From J089 sp964535735 (lineage in GTDB: Bacteria; Fidelibacterota; Marinisomatia; Marinisomatales; J089), in NCBI GenBank assembly GCA_964535735.1, contig CAZHTM010000006.1, forward strand, positions 16,594-80,593: a stretch of DNA of 64,000 nt, given 5' to 3'. A program made the position numbers and the translations under genes. The notes beneath the pieces were generated by a model. It did no database searches, was not told the origin of the DNA, and worked only from the letters and a program-made list of their open reading frames with translations. Below are positions 9,175 through 17,407 of the stretch, piece after piece (positions within the stretch are counted from its first letter, which is position 1; the number at the start of each line of letters is the position of its first letter).

Positions 9175-10033
9175 AGACGGTTTCCTTTTCGGTTATATGA
9201 CCGATTTCTTTCACGCGGTCAATGACGGATTGAATAATCTCGTCCGGTGTTGATGCACCAGCCGAAATCCCCACCGTTTCCACAGTATCGTGAAACCACT
9301 CCGGTTTTACCTCCGCGGCTTCCGATACCTGATACGAACGTTTATTCCGCTCCAACGCCAGTTGTGTTAGCCGTTTCGAATTTGCTGAGGTAAAAGATCC
9401 AATCACAATCATGAGATCGCAAACTTCCGCCAATTGTTTGATCTGCTGGTGATTACGTCGGGTGGGGTAACAAATGGTGTTAACAAATTTCAAATCGAAT
9501 ACTTTGGTCATCAATTCATTGATAATGGCCTGTACATTTTCAATCATTTGGGTGGATTGGCTGACCACGCCAGCTTTTTTCATACGGCCCAAATCCCGGG
9601 CTTCTGATACAGACGAAACAACGATGGGATTTTTTACCTGACTGGCTATGCCGATGACTTCATCATGACCATGATCACCGATGATAATCAGATGCCGTCC
9701 CTCGGCTTCCATTTTTCGGAATTCTTCATGTATTTCCATCACCAGGGGACACGTAGCGTCCACTACAGTTAATCCTTTTTTCCGAGCCGCTGCCCACAAT
9801 TCCGGGGTAGTTCCGTGAGCCCGGAACAGGATGGGCTTATTGGCGGGAACATCCTCAAGCGATTCCACCACACGAGCCCCGGCTTTTTCCAAATCTCCCA
9901 CAACTCGCTCATTATGCACTATATGCCCTAACATGTATACTTCACCATGTTTTTCAGCTGCGTCGTAGGCCATGTTCACTGCATCTCGTACGCCAAAACA
10001 ATAGCCCGCATCCTTAGCAACAATAATTTTCAT
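9167..10033 (-). CDS. ispH: 4-Hydroxy-3-methylbut-2-enyl diphosphate reductase IspH
   Basis: This 288-residue iron-sulfur enzyme forms IPP and DMAPP at the end of the MEP pathway. The three cluster-binding cysteines are seen in DAGYCFGVRDAV (Cys12), VVDATCPLV and VNTICYPTRRNHQ. The catalytic glutamate region is CPLVMEIHEEF. Length is typical for stand-alone IspH. Its start overlaps the DHH phosphoesterase stop by four bases. The nearby dxs suggests that the first and last steps of the pathway are co-expressed. Confidence 0.96.
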   Translation of the reverse strand: MKIIVAKDAGYCFGVRDAVNMAYDAAEKHGEVYMLGHIVHNERVVGDLEKAGARVVESLEDVPANKPILFRAHGTTPELWAAARKKGLTVVDATCPLVMEIHEEFRKMEAEGRHLIIIGDHGHDEVIGIASQVKNPIVVSSVSEARDLGRMKKAGVVSQSTQMIENVQAIINELMTKVFDLKFVNTICYPTRRNHQQIKQLAEVCDLMIVIGSFTSANSKRLTQLALERNKRSYQVSEAAEVKPEWFHDTVETVGISAGASTPDEIIQSVIDRVKEIGHITEKETVYE

Positions 10034-11037
10034 GATTGATTCTTTTTCTGTTGGGGCAATAGATGTGTGACACGGTTCAACACTTTGGGCAGGGTCTCTT
10101 TGAGGGGTGCGTGAACAACGGCGCCTGCCGCAAACGCATGTCCTCCACCTCCAAACTCTTTGGCAAGTTGATTAATGGTATACCGTCCTTTAGAACGGAA
10201 ATTAATGCGGCAAGTTCCATCGGATTTTTCAAAAAACATGATGGCGACTTCCACCCCGCGTACCGAACGGACAAAATCAGTGAAGCCATCCACGTCTTCC
10301 GGTCCAGCACCTGCTTTTTTCAACAGGTTCCCATCAATGGTAAACCAGGCGACTTCCCCATCCAGTTCAAAATGCAAACTACTGAGGATCAAGCCCAACA
10401 AGGTCACTCGTTGCCGGGAATTATTTTCATATACTTGTTGATATATCTGGGATGTATTCACTCCGGCTTCCATGCACGCAATGGCAGCCAGGTGGGATTT
10501 AGCCGTGGTATTGTTATACCGAAACGATCCCGTATCGGTCATGATTGCTGTGTAGATTCCCGTGGCCATCTCCCGGGTCATGGTACGGATACCAGCCACC
10601 TGAAAAAAGTCGTAAATCATTTCACCGGTAGCGGCAGCACTGGTATCCACCACATTGTATGTGAAGGGATTGTCCTCAGGGTGCGGATGGTGATCAATAT
10701 TCATGGTATCGATATGAAGCGCTTGAAGATCGTCTCCGAGCGTACGCAAGCGGATAAAATCACCCACATCAAAGACAATCGCTAAATCGACCGATTCCAA
10801 CCAAGCACGATCATGATCCTGTTTATAGGGCTGTATCCGTTGGTGATGGTTTAAAAAGGAATATTCAAACGGTACGTCCGATGGAATCATTATCCGGAAA
10901 TCTTTTTGTAACGATTCCAAATAACATCCCATGGCATAGGCCGTTCCCAGTCCATCCCCATCCGGATTCTCATGGGTCGTAAGCAGGATACGTCCGGCGG
11001 ATGAAATAATGGTTTTTATCTGTGTCCAATCCACCAT
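10030..11037 (-). CDS. nrnA: DHH/DHHA1 phosphoesterase, NrnA-like
   Basis: This 335-residue protein has the DHH domain motifs in order: HENPDGDGLG (residues 22-31), VFDVGDF, the signature NIDHHPHPED and DTSAAATGE. The C-terminal DHHA1 substrate-binding motif GGGGHAFAAGA follows. NrnA-type enzymes degrade nanoRNAs and dephosphorylate pAp; related proteins hydrolyse cyclic dinucleotides. Sequence alone does not settle the substrate. The gene is preceded by a 63-base AT-rich gap and may have its own promoter there, though I cannot pick a convincing -35/-10 pair. Its stop overlaps the ispH start (4 bases). Confidence 0.9.
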   Translation of the reverse strand: MVDWTQIKTIISSAGRILLTTHENPDGDGLGTAYAMGCYLESLQKDFRIMIPSDVPFEYSFLNHHQRIQPYKQDHDRAWLESVDLAIVFDVGDFIRLRTLGDDLQALHIDTMNIDHHPHPEDNPFTYNVVDTSAAATGEMIYDFFQVAGIRTMTREMATGIYTAIMTDTGSFRYNNTTAKSHLAAIACMEAGVNTSQIYQQVYENNSRQRVTLLGLILSSLHFELDGEVAWFTIDGNLLKKAGAGPEDVDGFTDFVRSVRGVEVAIMFFEKSDGTCRINFRSKGRYTINQLAKEFGGGGHAFAAGAVVHAPLKETLPKVLNRVTHLLPQQKKNQS

Positions 11038-11100
11038 ATTTGAATTTATTCGAGCGTTAAATTTACATTGAATAATGGTTTAATGTTATAAAGACTGAAA

Positions 11101-11646
11101 TCAACGAGTGGACTTATTCCAGAGGTTTTCTGAAGACTGTCCACGATCAACCCATCGGGAAAGGACAAATAGATAATCCGAAAGGCGATTTAAATAAATT
11201 AACCAGTTCTGAGAACCATCTTCCTGTGACAGAAATTGGGCTATTCGTCGTTCTGTTCGTCGACAAATGGCCCTGGCCATATGAATCCGACTCTGGAGAT
11301 CCGTTCCACCAGGAAGTAAAAACTCTTTCAGCGGTGGCAAATCCTGATTTCGCGTTTCCGTTACCGTTTCTAATTCCGTAATCCTTTGGGGAGTCAACAG
11401 CGGGTGGTCAAGTTTAGGGGACGCCAGTTCCCCTCCAAGATTGAACAGATCATTCTGAATTCTTTGAATTTCATCCCCAATCGTATCTGGAGGAGAACCA
11501 GACCGAACCAACCCCAGAGCCGCGTTTAATTCATCTAATGTCCCAAGGCATTCAAAATGAATATCCGCTTTAGGGAGAGTGGTGCCATCACTTAGCTGAC
11601 TGGTGCCAGAATCGCCTTTTTTTGTGATCACCCGTGAAATGCGCAT
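11101..11646 (-). CDS. pduO: PduO-type cob(I)alamin adenosyltransferase
   Basis: This 181-residue ATP:cob(I)alamin adenosyltransferase belongs to the PduO/MMAB family and makes adenosylcobalamin. Seen are the N-terminal ATP-binding motif TKKGDSGTSQLSDG, the segment LGTLDELNAALGL, the loop EFLLPGGTDLQS, and the helix ICRRTERRIAQF with YLNRLSDYLFVLSRW. The product is the cofactor of methylmalonyl-CoA mutase, whose catalytic subunit is 5 kb downstream on the same strand. The ATG overlaps the antiporter stop by one base (TAATG), so the two genes are co-transcribed. Confidence 0.93.
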   Translation of the reverse strand: MRISRVITKKGDSGTSQLSDGTTLPKADIHFECLGTLDELNAALGLVRSGSPPDTIGDEIQRIQNDLFNLGGELASPKLDHPLLTPQRITELETVTETRNQDLPPLKEFLLPGGTDLQSRIHMARAICRRTERRIAQFLSQEDGSQNWLIYLNRLSDYLFVLSRWVDRGQSSENLWNKSTR

Positions 11647-13097
11647 TAAAAGAAAACCAGTGAGACGATAATGAAAGTAGGAATTAAAATGGGCAACGAG
11701 TATTTCAGTATGTAACCAAAGAAACTGGGCATGTCCACGCCGGCCTGCTCGGAAATGGATTTCACCATAAAATTAGGGGCATTTCCAATATAGGTATTGG
11801 CGCCCATAAATACAGCACCACAGGAAATGGCCATGAGCGTCTGAGGAAATACTTCCATAAGGGTAATTGGGTCGCCACCGGCAGAATTAAAAAACACCAG
11901 GTACGTGGGCGCATTGTCCAAGAAACTGGATAAACTTCCCGTCAACCAGAAATACATAGTATTTACAGGTTCGCCGTTGTGGGATACCATATTGATAATG
12001 CTGGCCAAGGCGCCATGAGTGCCGGCTTTCAAAATGGCAATGGCGGGAATAATGGTCACAAAAATCCCCGCAAATAATTTGGCCACTTCCACGATAGGGA
12101 ACCAGTTAAAATCATTGGCCTGGCGTACCTCCTGAGAAGTGATCTTCATACTCACTACCGTCAGGGCCAACAGAAGTAAATCCCGACAAAGGTTTTGAAG
12201 TTCAATTTCCACATGATGGACGTTAAAGGTGATATTGGGTCGCCAAAAACCACTCATAAGAACGGAGAGCACAACTCCTGCCAGGAGTAAGAAATTTATT
12301 CCACCTTCCACACCTAATTTCTGGGAAGAATCCTTTTCAGGTTGTTTTGAAAGGTCTTCTTTCCGATAGGCCAAAACATCGATGATATAAAAAAGGGTTA
12401 ACAGAATCGCCACCACTAACAACATAGGTTTTAACAATGCCGTTGTTGTCCAGAAAAAATGAACGCCTTTCAGGAATCCCAAAAAGAGGGGTGGATCGCC
12501 CAGTGGTGTTAAGGAACCGCCAATATTCGCCACTAAAAAAATGAAAAATGCGATCACATGTACCTTTTTTTTCCGCCATGCATTGGCCTTTAATAAAGGA
12601 CGAATCAACAGCATAGCTGCGCCGGTTGTTCCCATCCAACTGGCTAGAAAGGTTCCAATGATTAAAAATAATAAATTAATACTAGGTTGTCCCACCAATT
12701 GACCGCGCAAACGAATACCGCCAGAAATAGTAAACAGGGCCAAAAGGAGGATGATAAACGGAATGTATTCTAAGAGTGAGACATGCAAAAGTTCATAAAC
12801 AGTAATGGACTTCCCTTCCACAAAAAAGAATGGAATGAGGAGGACCAGGGCCCAGAAGGCCGAAACTTTTCCAAAATTGTGATGCCAAAACTCAGGGGCA
12901 ACTAGCGGAAAAATTGCGATAGACAGCAAAATTCCCGCAAAAGGTATGGCCCAATAAATTGACAAAGTGGCTCCATCTAAATGGGGAGCGGCATGATGTA
13001 ATTCCGTCCCTGAATTCGCCAACAATCCCACAGGGAATAATACCAACAATGGAAAAATCCATTTCCAGTTGAAACCGCGATATGTTGTCAAAATCAT
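11646..13097 (-). CDS. nhaD: NhaD-type sodium/proton antiporter
   Basis: This 483-residue polytopic membrane protein has about 12 hydrophobic segments and belongs to the ion transporter superfamily. NhaD-like features include GTFLASWMGTTGAAMLLIRP, ANIGGSLTPLGDPPLF, LTGSLSSFLDNAPTYLVFF and GAVFMGANTYIGNAPNF; the last two hold the buried Asp and Asn residues typical of the family. It would exchange Na+ for H+. This fits the neighbouring Na+-translocating NQR, which builds a sodium gradient. Substrate assignment is by family resemblance. A purine-rich AGAGG lies 7 bases before the ATG. The start diverges from nqrM. Confidence 0.85.
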   Translation of the reverse strand: MILTTYRGFNWKWIFPLLVLFPVGLLANSGTELHHAAPHLDGATLSIYWAIPFAGILLSIAIFPLVAPEFWHHNFGKVSAFWALVLLIPFFFVEGKSITVYELLHVSLLEYIPFIILLLALFTISGGIRLRGQLVGQPSINLLFLIIGTFLASWMGTTGAAMLLIRPLLKANAWRKKKVHVIAFFIFLVANIGGSLTPLGDPPLFLGFLKGVHFFWTTTALLKPMLLVVAILLTLFYIIDVLAYRKEDLSKQPEKDSSQKLGVEGGINFLLLAGVVLSVLMSGFWRPNITFNVHHVEIELQNLCRDLLLLALTVVSMKITSQEVRQANDFNWFPIVEVAKLFAGIFVTIIPAIAILKAGTHGALASIINMVSHNGEPVNTMYFWLTGSLSSFLDNAPTYLVFFNSAGGDPITLMEVFPQTLMAISCGAVFMGANTYIGNAPNFMVKSISEQAGVDMPSFFGYILKYSLPILIPTFIIVSLVFF

Positions 13098-13166
13098 GAT
13101 TTTCCTCTCAGGGTTAAAAAATCAGGAAGCAAAGTTACAAGCGAACCTTCCGAATCTTGAAGAAAT

Positions 13167-13182
13167 TTCCAGAATCCTGGAA
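13167..13182. promoter_or_regulatory. Inverted repeat in the nhaD/nqrM divergent region
   Basis: TTCCAG-AATC-CTGGAA is a perfect 6-base inverted repeat with a 4-base spacer. It sits in the 115-base gap between the divergent starts of nhaD and nqrM. A second, overlapping GGAA...TTCC symmetry spans 13179-13193. It could be a repressor operator or a short RNA hairpin. Nothing in the sequence tells which protein would bind. Confidence 0.25.
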
Positions 13183-13212
13183 CTCCTAATTCCATATTTC
13201 GTAAATTAAACC

Positions 13213-13389
13213 ATGCAATTAATACTATCCATTCTGATTTTAGCCCTCGCCGTAGGCGGTATGGCCATCGGCGTCATCTTTGGGCATCATCCTCTCCAAG
13301 GGTCCTGCGGAGGCGACGGCGGTTGCGAAGTATGCAGCGGTAATCACGCCTGCCAGCAAAAACCCGTTCCGATCAAATTACCGAAATAG
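13213..13389 (+). CDS. nqrM: NqrM, small protein for Na+-NQR maturation
   Basis: This 58-residue protein has one N-terminal membrane helix (residues 3-23) followed by four cysteines, Cys32, Cys38, Cys41 and Cys47, in the context LQGSCGGDGGCEVCSGNH. The membrane helix followed by GSCGG and a CxxC pair matches NqrM (DUF539). NqrM is needed to install the iron centre between NqrD and NqrE in Na+-NQR. The gene lies next to apbE and the nqr operon but on the opposite strand, and its last 12 bases overlap the 3' end of apbE. Start is ATG; no strong Shine-Dalgarno is seen. Confidence 0.88.
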   Translation: MQLILSILILALAVGGMAIGVIFGHHPLQGSCGGDGGCEVCSGNHACQQKPVPIKLPK

Positions 13390-14265
13390 CGCCTTCATTC
13401 CAGAACTTAACCGTTCCCGGAATTCATCAGCGTCGGTCCGAATTACCAACAACACCTCAACATCTGGCAGCGATTCCACAAGCTGAAGACCGTCCTCCTC
13501 TCCCATTATCATTAATGCCGTCGCCAGTGCATCCGCGAAAGCACAGGTTGGCGCCACAACCGTGGCGGAAGCCACGCCATTTTCCATAGGATACCCGGTT
13601 CGAGGATTGATGGCATGAGAATACTGCTTGCCCTGATAATAATGGAAGGCCCGATAGTCTCCACTAGTAGCGACAGCCTCATTGCTAACGTGAATCACCG
13701 ATTCTAATGCATCGCCCGGTGCCGAACCCGCCACCGGACGGTCAATACCAATAATCCAGGCTTTCCCTTGCTGATTCCACCCGCGGCACCGGATTTCCCC
13801 GCCAATTTCCACTAAATAATTCACCACTCCCTGAGTGTCCAAAAACTGAGCTACCTGATCCACTCCAAATCCTTTGGCAATGGCATTCAGATCCAATGAG
13901 AGCCCTTCTCGGAGTTTTTTCAGCTGGCGTCCGGTAATGTCTATGTATTGAAATCCTGTNNNNNNNNNNNNNNNNNNNNNNNNNNNNNNNNNNNNNNNNN
14001 NNNNNNNNNNNNNNNNNNNNNNNNNNNNNNNNNNNNNNNNNNNNNNNNNNNNNNNNNNNAGAACAGAATCAATTCCGGCCTGTAATTCTTTAGACGTGTG
14101 CTGTCCCGCAAGTTCAACCGTTATGGAATATGTCGTCCCCATGGTATACCCGTGCATCTGAACCCATGAGGGATCCTGAGTACACTGAACCCCCAGCAGG
14201 AGGAATGTAAAAAAGCCCAACAGATGTCGGGCTTTTTTCGAAGAGTGAGGCACGGATTTAACCAA
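13378..14265 (-). CDS. apbE: FAD:protein FMN transferase ApbE (interrupted by assembly gap)
   Basis: ApbE attaches FMN to threonines of NqrB and NqrC. The N-terminus looks like a lipoprotein signal ending LLLGVQC, followed by MGTTYSITVE. After the gap come LSLDLNAIAKGFGVDQ, VEIGGEIRCRG, HAINPRTGYPMENG and the Mg2+-binding ADALATALMIMGEEDG, all typical. A run of 100 N (13960-14059) interrupts it. Only about 261 residues are readable, whereas the family is about 330-350 long, so the real missing DNA is probably longer than 100 bases. The start is TTG at 14265 (8-base overlap with nqrF) or GTG at 14253. A hairpin with T-runs lies in the signal peptide codons. Confidence 0.9.
   Translation of the reverse strand: MVKSVPHSSKKARHLLGFFTFLLLGVQCTQDPSWVQMHGYTMGTTYSITVELAGQHTSKELQAGIDSVXXXXXXXXXXXXXXXXXXXXXXXXXXXXXXXXXXTGFQYIDITGRQLKKLREGLSLDLNAIAKGFGVDQVAQFLDTQGVVNYLVEIGGEIRCRGWNQQGKAWIIGIDRPVAGSAPGDALESVIHVSNEAVATSGDYRAFHYYQGKQYSHAINPRTGYPMENGVASATVVAPTCAFADALATALMIMGEEDGLQLVESLPDVEVLLVIRTDADEFRERLSSGMKALFR
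13960..14059. other. Assembly gap of 100 N
   Basis: Exactly 100 unresolved bases lie inside apbE. That is the conventional placeholder for a scaffold join of unknown length. The sequence before and after belongs to the same protein family and strand, so the join is probably right, but its true length is not known. Confidence 0.98.
14209..14238 (-). terminator. Terminator-like hairpin between nqrF and apbE, inside apbE
   Basis: A perfect 10-base inverted repeat (AAAAAAGCCC / GGGCTTTTTT) with a 10-base loop ends in six T on either strand. On the minus strand it lies about 20 bases after the nqrF stop. It could terminate or attenuate the long nuo-nqr transcript before apbE. It is also translated, encoding the lipoprotein signal peptide of ApbE (around residues 10-20). 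The GC core is only four base pairs, so strength is uncertain. Confidence 0.45.
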
Positions 14266-15481
14266 AATTATCGTAAGCGATCATTTCCGGTTCCACACCC
14301 AAATCGTAGAGCATTTTATTTACAGCCGCAATCATGGGTGGTGGTCCGCACATGTAATATTCAATCTCGGTTGGATCTTCATGTTTGCTCAAATAGTTGT
14401 CCAAAACGACCTGGTGAATAAATCCTGTCGGTCCGGTCCAATTATCCTCTGGCAGAGGCTCGGAAAGGGCAACGGTATATGAAAAGTTCGGAAACTCCTC
14501 GGCTAGCCCCTTGAAATCATCATCATAAAACATTTCCCGAAGAGAACGAGCTCCATACCAAAAACTAACCTTCCGCTTGGTCCGTTTGGTCTTCAGGAGA
14601 TCAAATAAATGACTGCGCATGGGTGCCATACCCGCTCCTCCGCCGATATAGAGCATTTCTCGGTCTGTTTCTTTAGCAAAAAATTCACCGTAAGGACCAG
14701 AAATCACCACTTTGTCGCCTGGTTTCAAGTTAAAGATATAAGACGAGGCAATTCCGGGAGGCGCATCTGGCGCCCAAGGCGGCGGCGAAGCAATTCGCAC
14801 ATTTAACATGACGATATTGCCTTCTGCGGGATGGTTCGCCATGGAATAGGCGCGGAAAATAGGTTCATCATTCTCGGCGTGATATTGCCAAAGATTAAAT
14901 TTATCCCAGGCGTCCCGGTATTCCTCTTCAATATCAAAATCCTTGTAATCCAGTTTGTAGGGCGGAATATCAATTTGAATATAGCCGCCGGCCCGGAAAT
15001 CCAGGTTTTCCCCGGGAGGCAGTTCCAAAACCAATTCTTTAATGAAGGTGGCCACGTTGGAATTGGACCGCACAGTACATTCCCATTTCCGGATATTGAA
15101 AATTTCATCCGGGACCTGGATCTTCATGCTTTCCTTCACCTTGACCTGGCAGGCCAGACGCCAATGTTCCTTGGCTTGTTTACGGTTGATATGATTGGTT
15201 TCCGTGGGAAGGATTTCACCCCCGCCTTCCAGAACCTGGCAACGGCACATAGCGCAGGTTCCACCGCCGCCACAGGCGGACGGCAGGAAAATATTTTTAC
15301 GCGCCAGTGTTGTCAGGAGCGTTCCACCGGGATTGGTTGTAATGGATTTGTCCGGGTCCCCGTTAATTTCAATCGTTACTTCACCTTGAGGAAGCAGTTT
15401 TTTCTCTGCCAAATTCAGAAGAAGAACCAGAATCAGGATCAACCCCGTAAAGATAATGACGCCACTGATCGCAGTAACCAT
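14258..15481 (-). CDS. nqrF: Na+-NQR subunit F (NADH-oxidising)
   Basis: This 407-residue subunit takes electrons from NADH. In order it has an N-terminal membrane helix (residues 4-23), a plant-type [2Fe-2S] ferredoxin domain with Cys70, Cys76, Cys79 and Cys111, an FAD-binding segment RAYSMANHP, and an NADH-binding segment YIGGGAGMAPMRSH with C-terminal CGPPPMI. Length matches the family. It is the last of six nqr genes in canonical order, 9 bases after nqrE. It is the only visible NADH-oxidising module in the respiratory cluster, since nuoEFG are missing. Confidence 0.97.
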   Translation of the reverse strand: MVTAISGVIIFTGLILILVLLLNLAEKKLLPQGEVTIEINGDPDKSITTNPGGTLLTTLARKNIFLPSACGGGGTCAMCRCQVLEGGGEILPTETNHINRKQAKEHWRLACQVKVKESMKIQVPDEIFNIRKWECTVRSNSNVATFIKELVLELPPGENLDFRAGGYIQIDIPPYKLDYKDFDIEEEYRDAWDKFNLWQYHAENDEPIFRAYSMANHPAEGNIVMLNVRIASPPPWAPDAPPGIASSYIFNLKPGDKVVISGPYGEFFAKETDREMLYIGGGAGMAPMRSHLFDLLKTKRTKRKVSFWYGARSLREMFYDDDFKGLAEEFPNFSYTVALSEPLPEDNWTGPTGFIHQVVLDNYLSKHEDPTEIEYYMCGPPPMIAAVNKMLYDLGVEPEMIAYDNFG

Positions 15482-15490
15482 AATACGCCT

Positions 15491-16102
15491 CTATAAATCG
15501 ATTCCAGAGAAAGCCATGAACGCCATGGACAATAAGCCGGTCAACAACATAGTGATTCCCAATCCTCGGAGTCCGGGAGGGACATCGGAATACCGGAGTT
15601 TATGCCGGATCGCCGCCATGGAGGCGATCGCCAAGAACCATCCCAGTCCGGCGCCAAATCCGTAGACCGTGGATTCACCAAGGGTGTAATTCCGTTCCAC
15701 CAAAAACAGGGAGCCACCAAGGATAGCACAATTCACGGCTATGAGCGGAAGAAAAATCCCCAGACTTTGATAGAGAGCCGGGGCAAATTTGTCCATAATC
15801 ATTTCCACCAATTGAACCATGGCAGCAATGGTGGCAATAAAGACAATATATTCCAAATAACTGAGATCCACCTCAGGAAGCCCGGCCCAGGACAACGCAC
15901 CTTTTTCCAAGAAGAAATGGTAGAGTGCCCAGTTGACCGGCGCGGTAATGGTGAGCACAAAGGTCACTGCCATACCCAGTCCTACCGAGGTGTCCACTTT
16001 CTTGGAAATAGCCAAGAATGAGCACATCCCAAGGAAATAGGCCAATAAGATGTTTTGAATAAAGATTGATTCGACGGCTAGGGATAAATAATGTTCAAAC
16101 AT
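15491..16102 (-). CDS. nqrE: Na+-NQR subunit E
   Basis: This 203-residue membrane protein has six helices, of the NqrDE/RnfAE family. The cysteine-bearing helices LAYFLGMCSFLAISKK and LIAVNCAILGGSLFLVE match the positions that hold the intramembrane iron centre shared with NqrD. The fit of its start MFEHYLSLAVESIFIQNILL to NqrE and its place after nqrD separate it from RnfA. The gap to nqrD is 4 bases. Confidence 0.95.
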   Translation of the reverse strand: MFEHYLSLAVESIFIQNILLAYFLGMCSFLAISKKVDTSVGLGMAVTFVLTITAPVNWALYHFFLEKGALSWAGLPEVDLSYLEYIVFIATIAAMVQLVEMIMDKFAPALYQSLGIFLPLIAVNCAILGGSLFLVERNYTLGESTVYGFGAGLGWFLAIASMAAIRHKLRYSDVPPGLRGLGITMLLTGLLSMAFMAFSGIDL

Positions 16103-16106
16103 GGCT

Positions 16107-16730
16107 CTATTCCTCCGCTCCGGTCAAGGACCGTTGAACCCAAATAATCAATCCAAGGATGATAAACGCCCCTGGAGATAATACCAGTAACCCTACGTTT
16201 TGGTAGCCCGCCTGATAAAAGGATTCGGGAATGATTTGGAAGCCCATGAGCGAGCCGCTCCCGAATAGTTCTCTGAAAAAGGCGACGGTGATTAAGATCA
16301 ATCCATACCCCAATCCGTTGCCTAAACCGTCCAAGAGGGAAGCTCCCGGTGGATTTTGCATAGCAAAGGCTTCGGCCCGGCCCATAAGAATACAGTTAGT
16401 GATAATCAGCCCAACAAATACAGAAAGCTGTTTACTGATATCGTAGAGATATGCTCGCAAAATCTGGTCGGCGATAATCACCAGAGATGCAATAATGGTC
16501 AACTGGACGATGATGCGCACTTTCCCTGGAATCCACTTTCGGAGGAGGGAAATGATGGTATTGGAAAGGGTCAAAACAAAAATCACCGAAAGGGCCATTA
16601 CAATGGAGGTCTCCATCTTTACCGTCACCGCCAAAGCGGAACAAATCCCCAGAATCTGAACCGCAATGGGATTGTTAGCTACCAGCGGATCAGCCAATAC
16701 CTGCTTGGATTTACGACTCATAATGCTCAT
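16107..16730 (-). CDS. nqrD: Na+-NQR subunit D
   Basis: This 207-residue six-helix membrane protein pairs with NqrE to hold the intramembrane iron centre. Seen are VANNPIAVQILGICSALAV and GLIITNCILMGRAEAFA, the two cysteine-bearing half-helices. The start at 16730 is preferred because its ATG overlaps the nqrC stop as ATGA. An in-frame ATG at 16721 (MSRKSKQVLADPL) would also fit family N-termini, and a longer reading from 16748 is less likely. Confidence 0.95.
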   Translation of the reverse strand: MSIMSRKSKQVLADPLVANNPIAVQILGICSALAVTVKMETSIVMALSVIFVLTLSNTIISLLRKWIPGKVRIIVQLTIIASLVIIADQILRAYLYDISKQLSVFVGLIITNCILMGRAEAFAMQNPPGASLLDGLGNGLGYGLILITVAFFRELFGSGSLMGFQIIPESFYQAGYQNVGLLVLSPGAFIILGLIIWVQRSLTGAEE

Positions 16731-17407
16731 GGCTGTTCCCCTTTCCAAATTTTACTAAAGAAGGGTTTATAGGTCTGTAAGTTATCAGCCAGAAACGCAG
16801 TGACGCCTCGACCGGTCATGGTAGCGCCCGAAATACCATCCACCTGGTGAACGGATGCCTTGCGCGTGGGATCCACCTTGCCTTTGATCACCTGGATACT
16901 GGTCAACTGATCCTGTTCATCCACGATCCGCTTCCCGATGAAATTTTTAGTAAACCATTCTTTCTCGATTTCACCACCCAGACCCGGGGTTTCTCCATGC
17001 TTATAAAAGGTAATGCCCAACACGGTTTTTCCATCCGGCTCCAGCGCCAGGTAACCATAAATCGTAGACCACAACCCTTTTCCGGAAATGGGGAAGGCAT
17101 ATCCATCCACCTTACCATCCACAGTTTTTTCATAGACCACCAGATTTCCATCTGGATCCACATCCCCGTTTTCGTTGAGGTGGACTTCTTTAACCGTTGT
17201 TTCAAAAGCATTCAGAATTTCCTGCTCACTCAATTTTTTTGAATGATCCTCAGGGATATGCAAGGAGCGCAGGATATTCCGCTTCATGTCGATTTCTTCA
17301 TTCAGTTGCTGGCGATCTTTCAGCGACGTAGCCGCAACCGATACCAGCAGACCCAAAATCACCGTAACCAGGGTAGTGAATGTCAGGGTATACGCATTAC
17401 TTCGCAT
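16727..17407 (-). CDS. nqrC: Na+-NQR subunit C (FMN-carrying)
   Basis: This 226-residue subunit has one N-terminal membrane helix and a periplasmic FMN-binding domain. The flavinylation motif Dxx(S/T)GA(T/S) is present as D190-GISGA-T196, so Thr196 should carry covalent FMN added by ApbE. Other family segments are GLWSTIYGYLAL and HGETPGLGGEI. The start at 17407 (MRSNAYTLTFTTLV) places the helix at the N-terminus and overlaps nqrB by 11 bases. An upstream in-frame start would add 16 residues of no family resemblance. Confidence 0.96.
   Translation of the reverse strand: MRSNAYTLTFTTLVTVILGLLVSVAATSLKDRQQLNEEIDMKRNILRSLHIPEDHSKKLSEQEILNAFETTVKEVHLNENGDVDPDGNLVVYEKTVDGKVDGYAFPISGKGLWSTIYGYLALEPDGKTVLGITFYKHGETPGLGGEIEKEWFTKNFIGKRIVDEQDQLTSIQVIKGKVDPTRKASVHQVDGISGATMTGRGVTAFLADNLQTYKPFFSKIWKGEQP

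Noticed and set aside
10063..10785. A 240-codon plus-strand open frame opposite the DHH phosphoesterase gene.
   Set aside because: It is antisense to a gene with full motifs, and its composition reflects the complementary strand.
14831..15496. A 221-codon plus-strand open frame opposite nqrF.
   Set aside because: It lies entirely antisense to a clear gene and its peptide has no family features.
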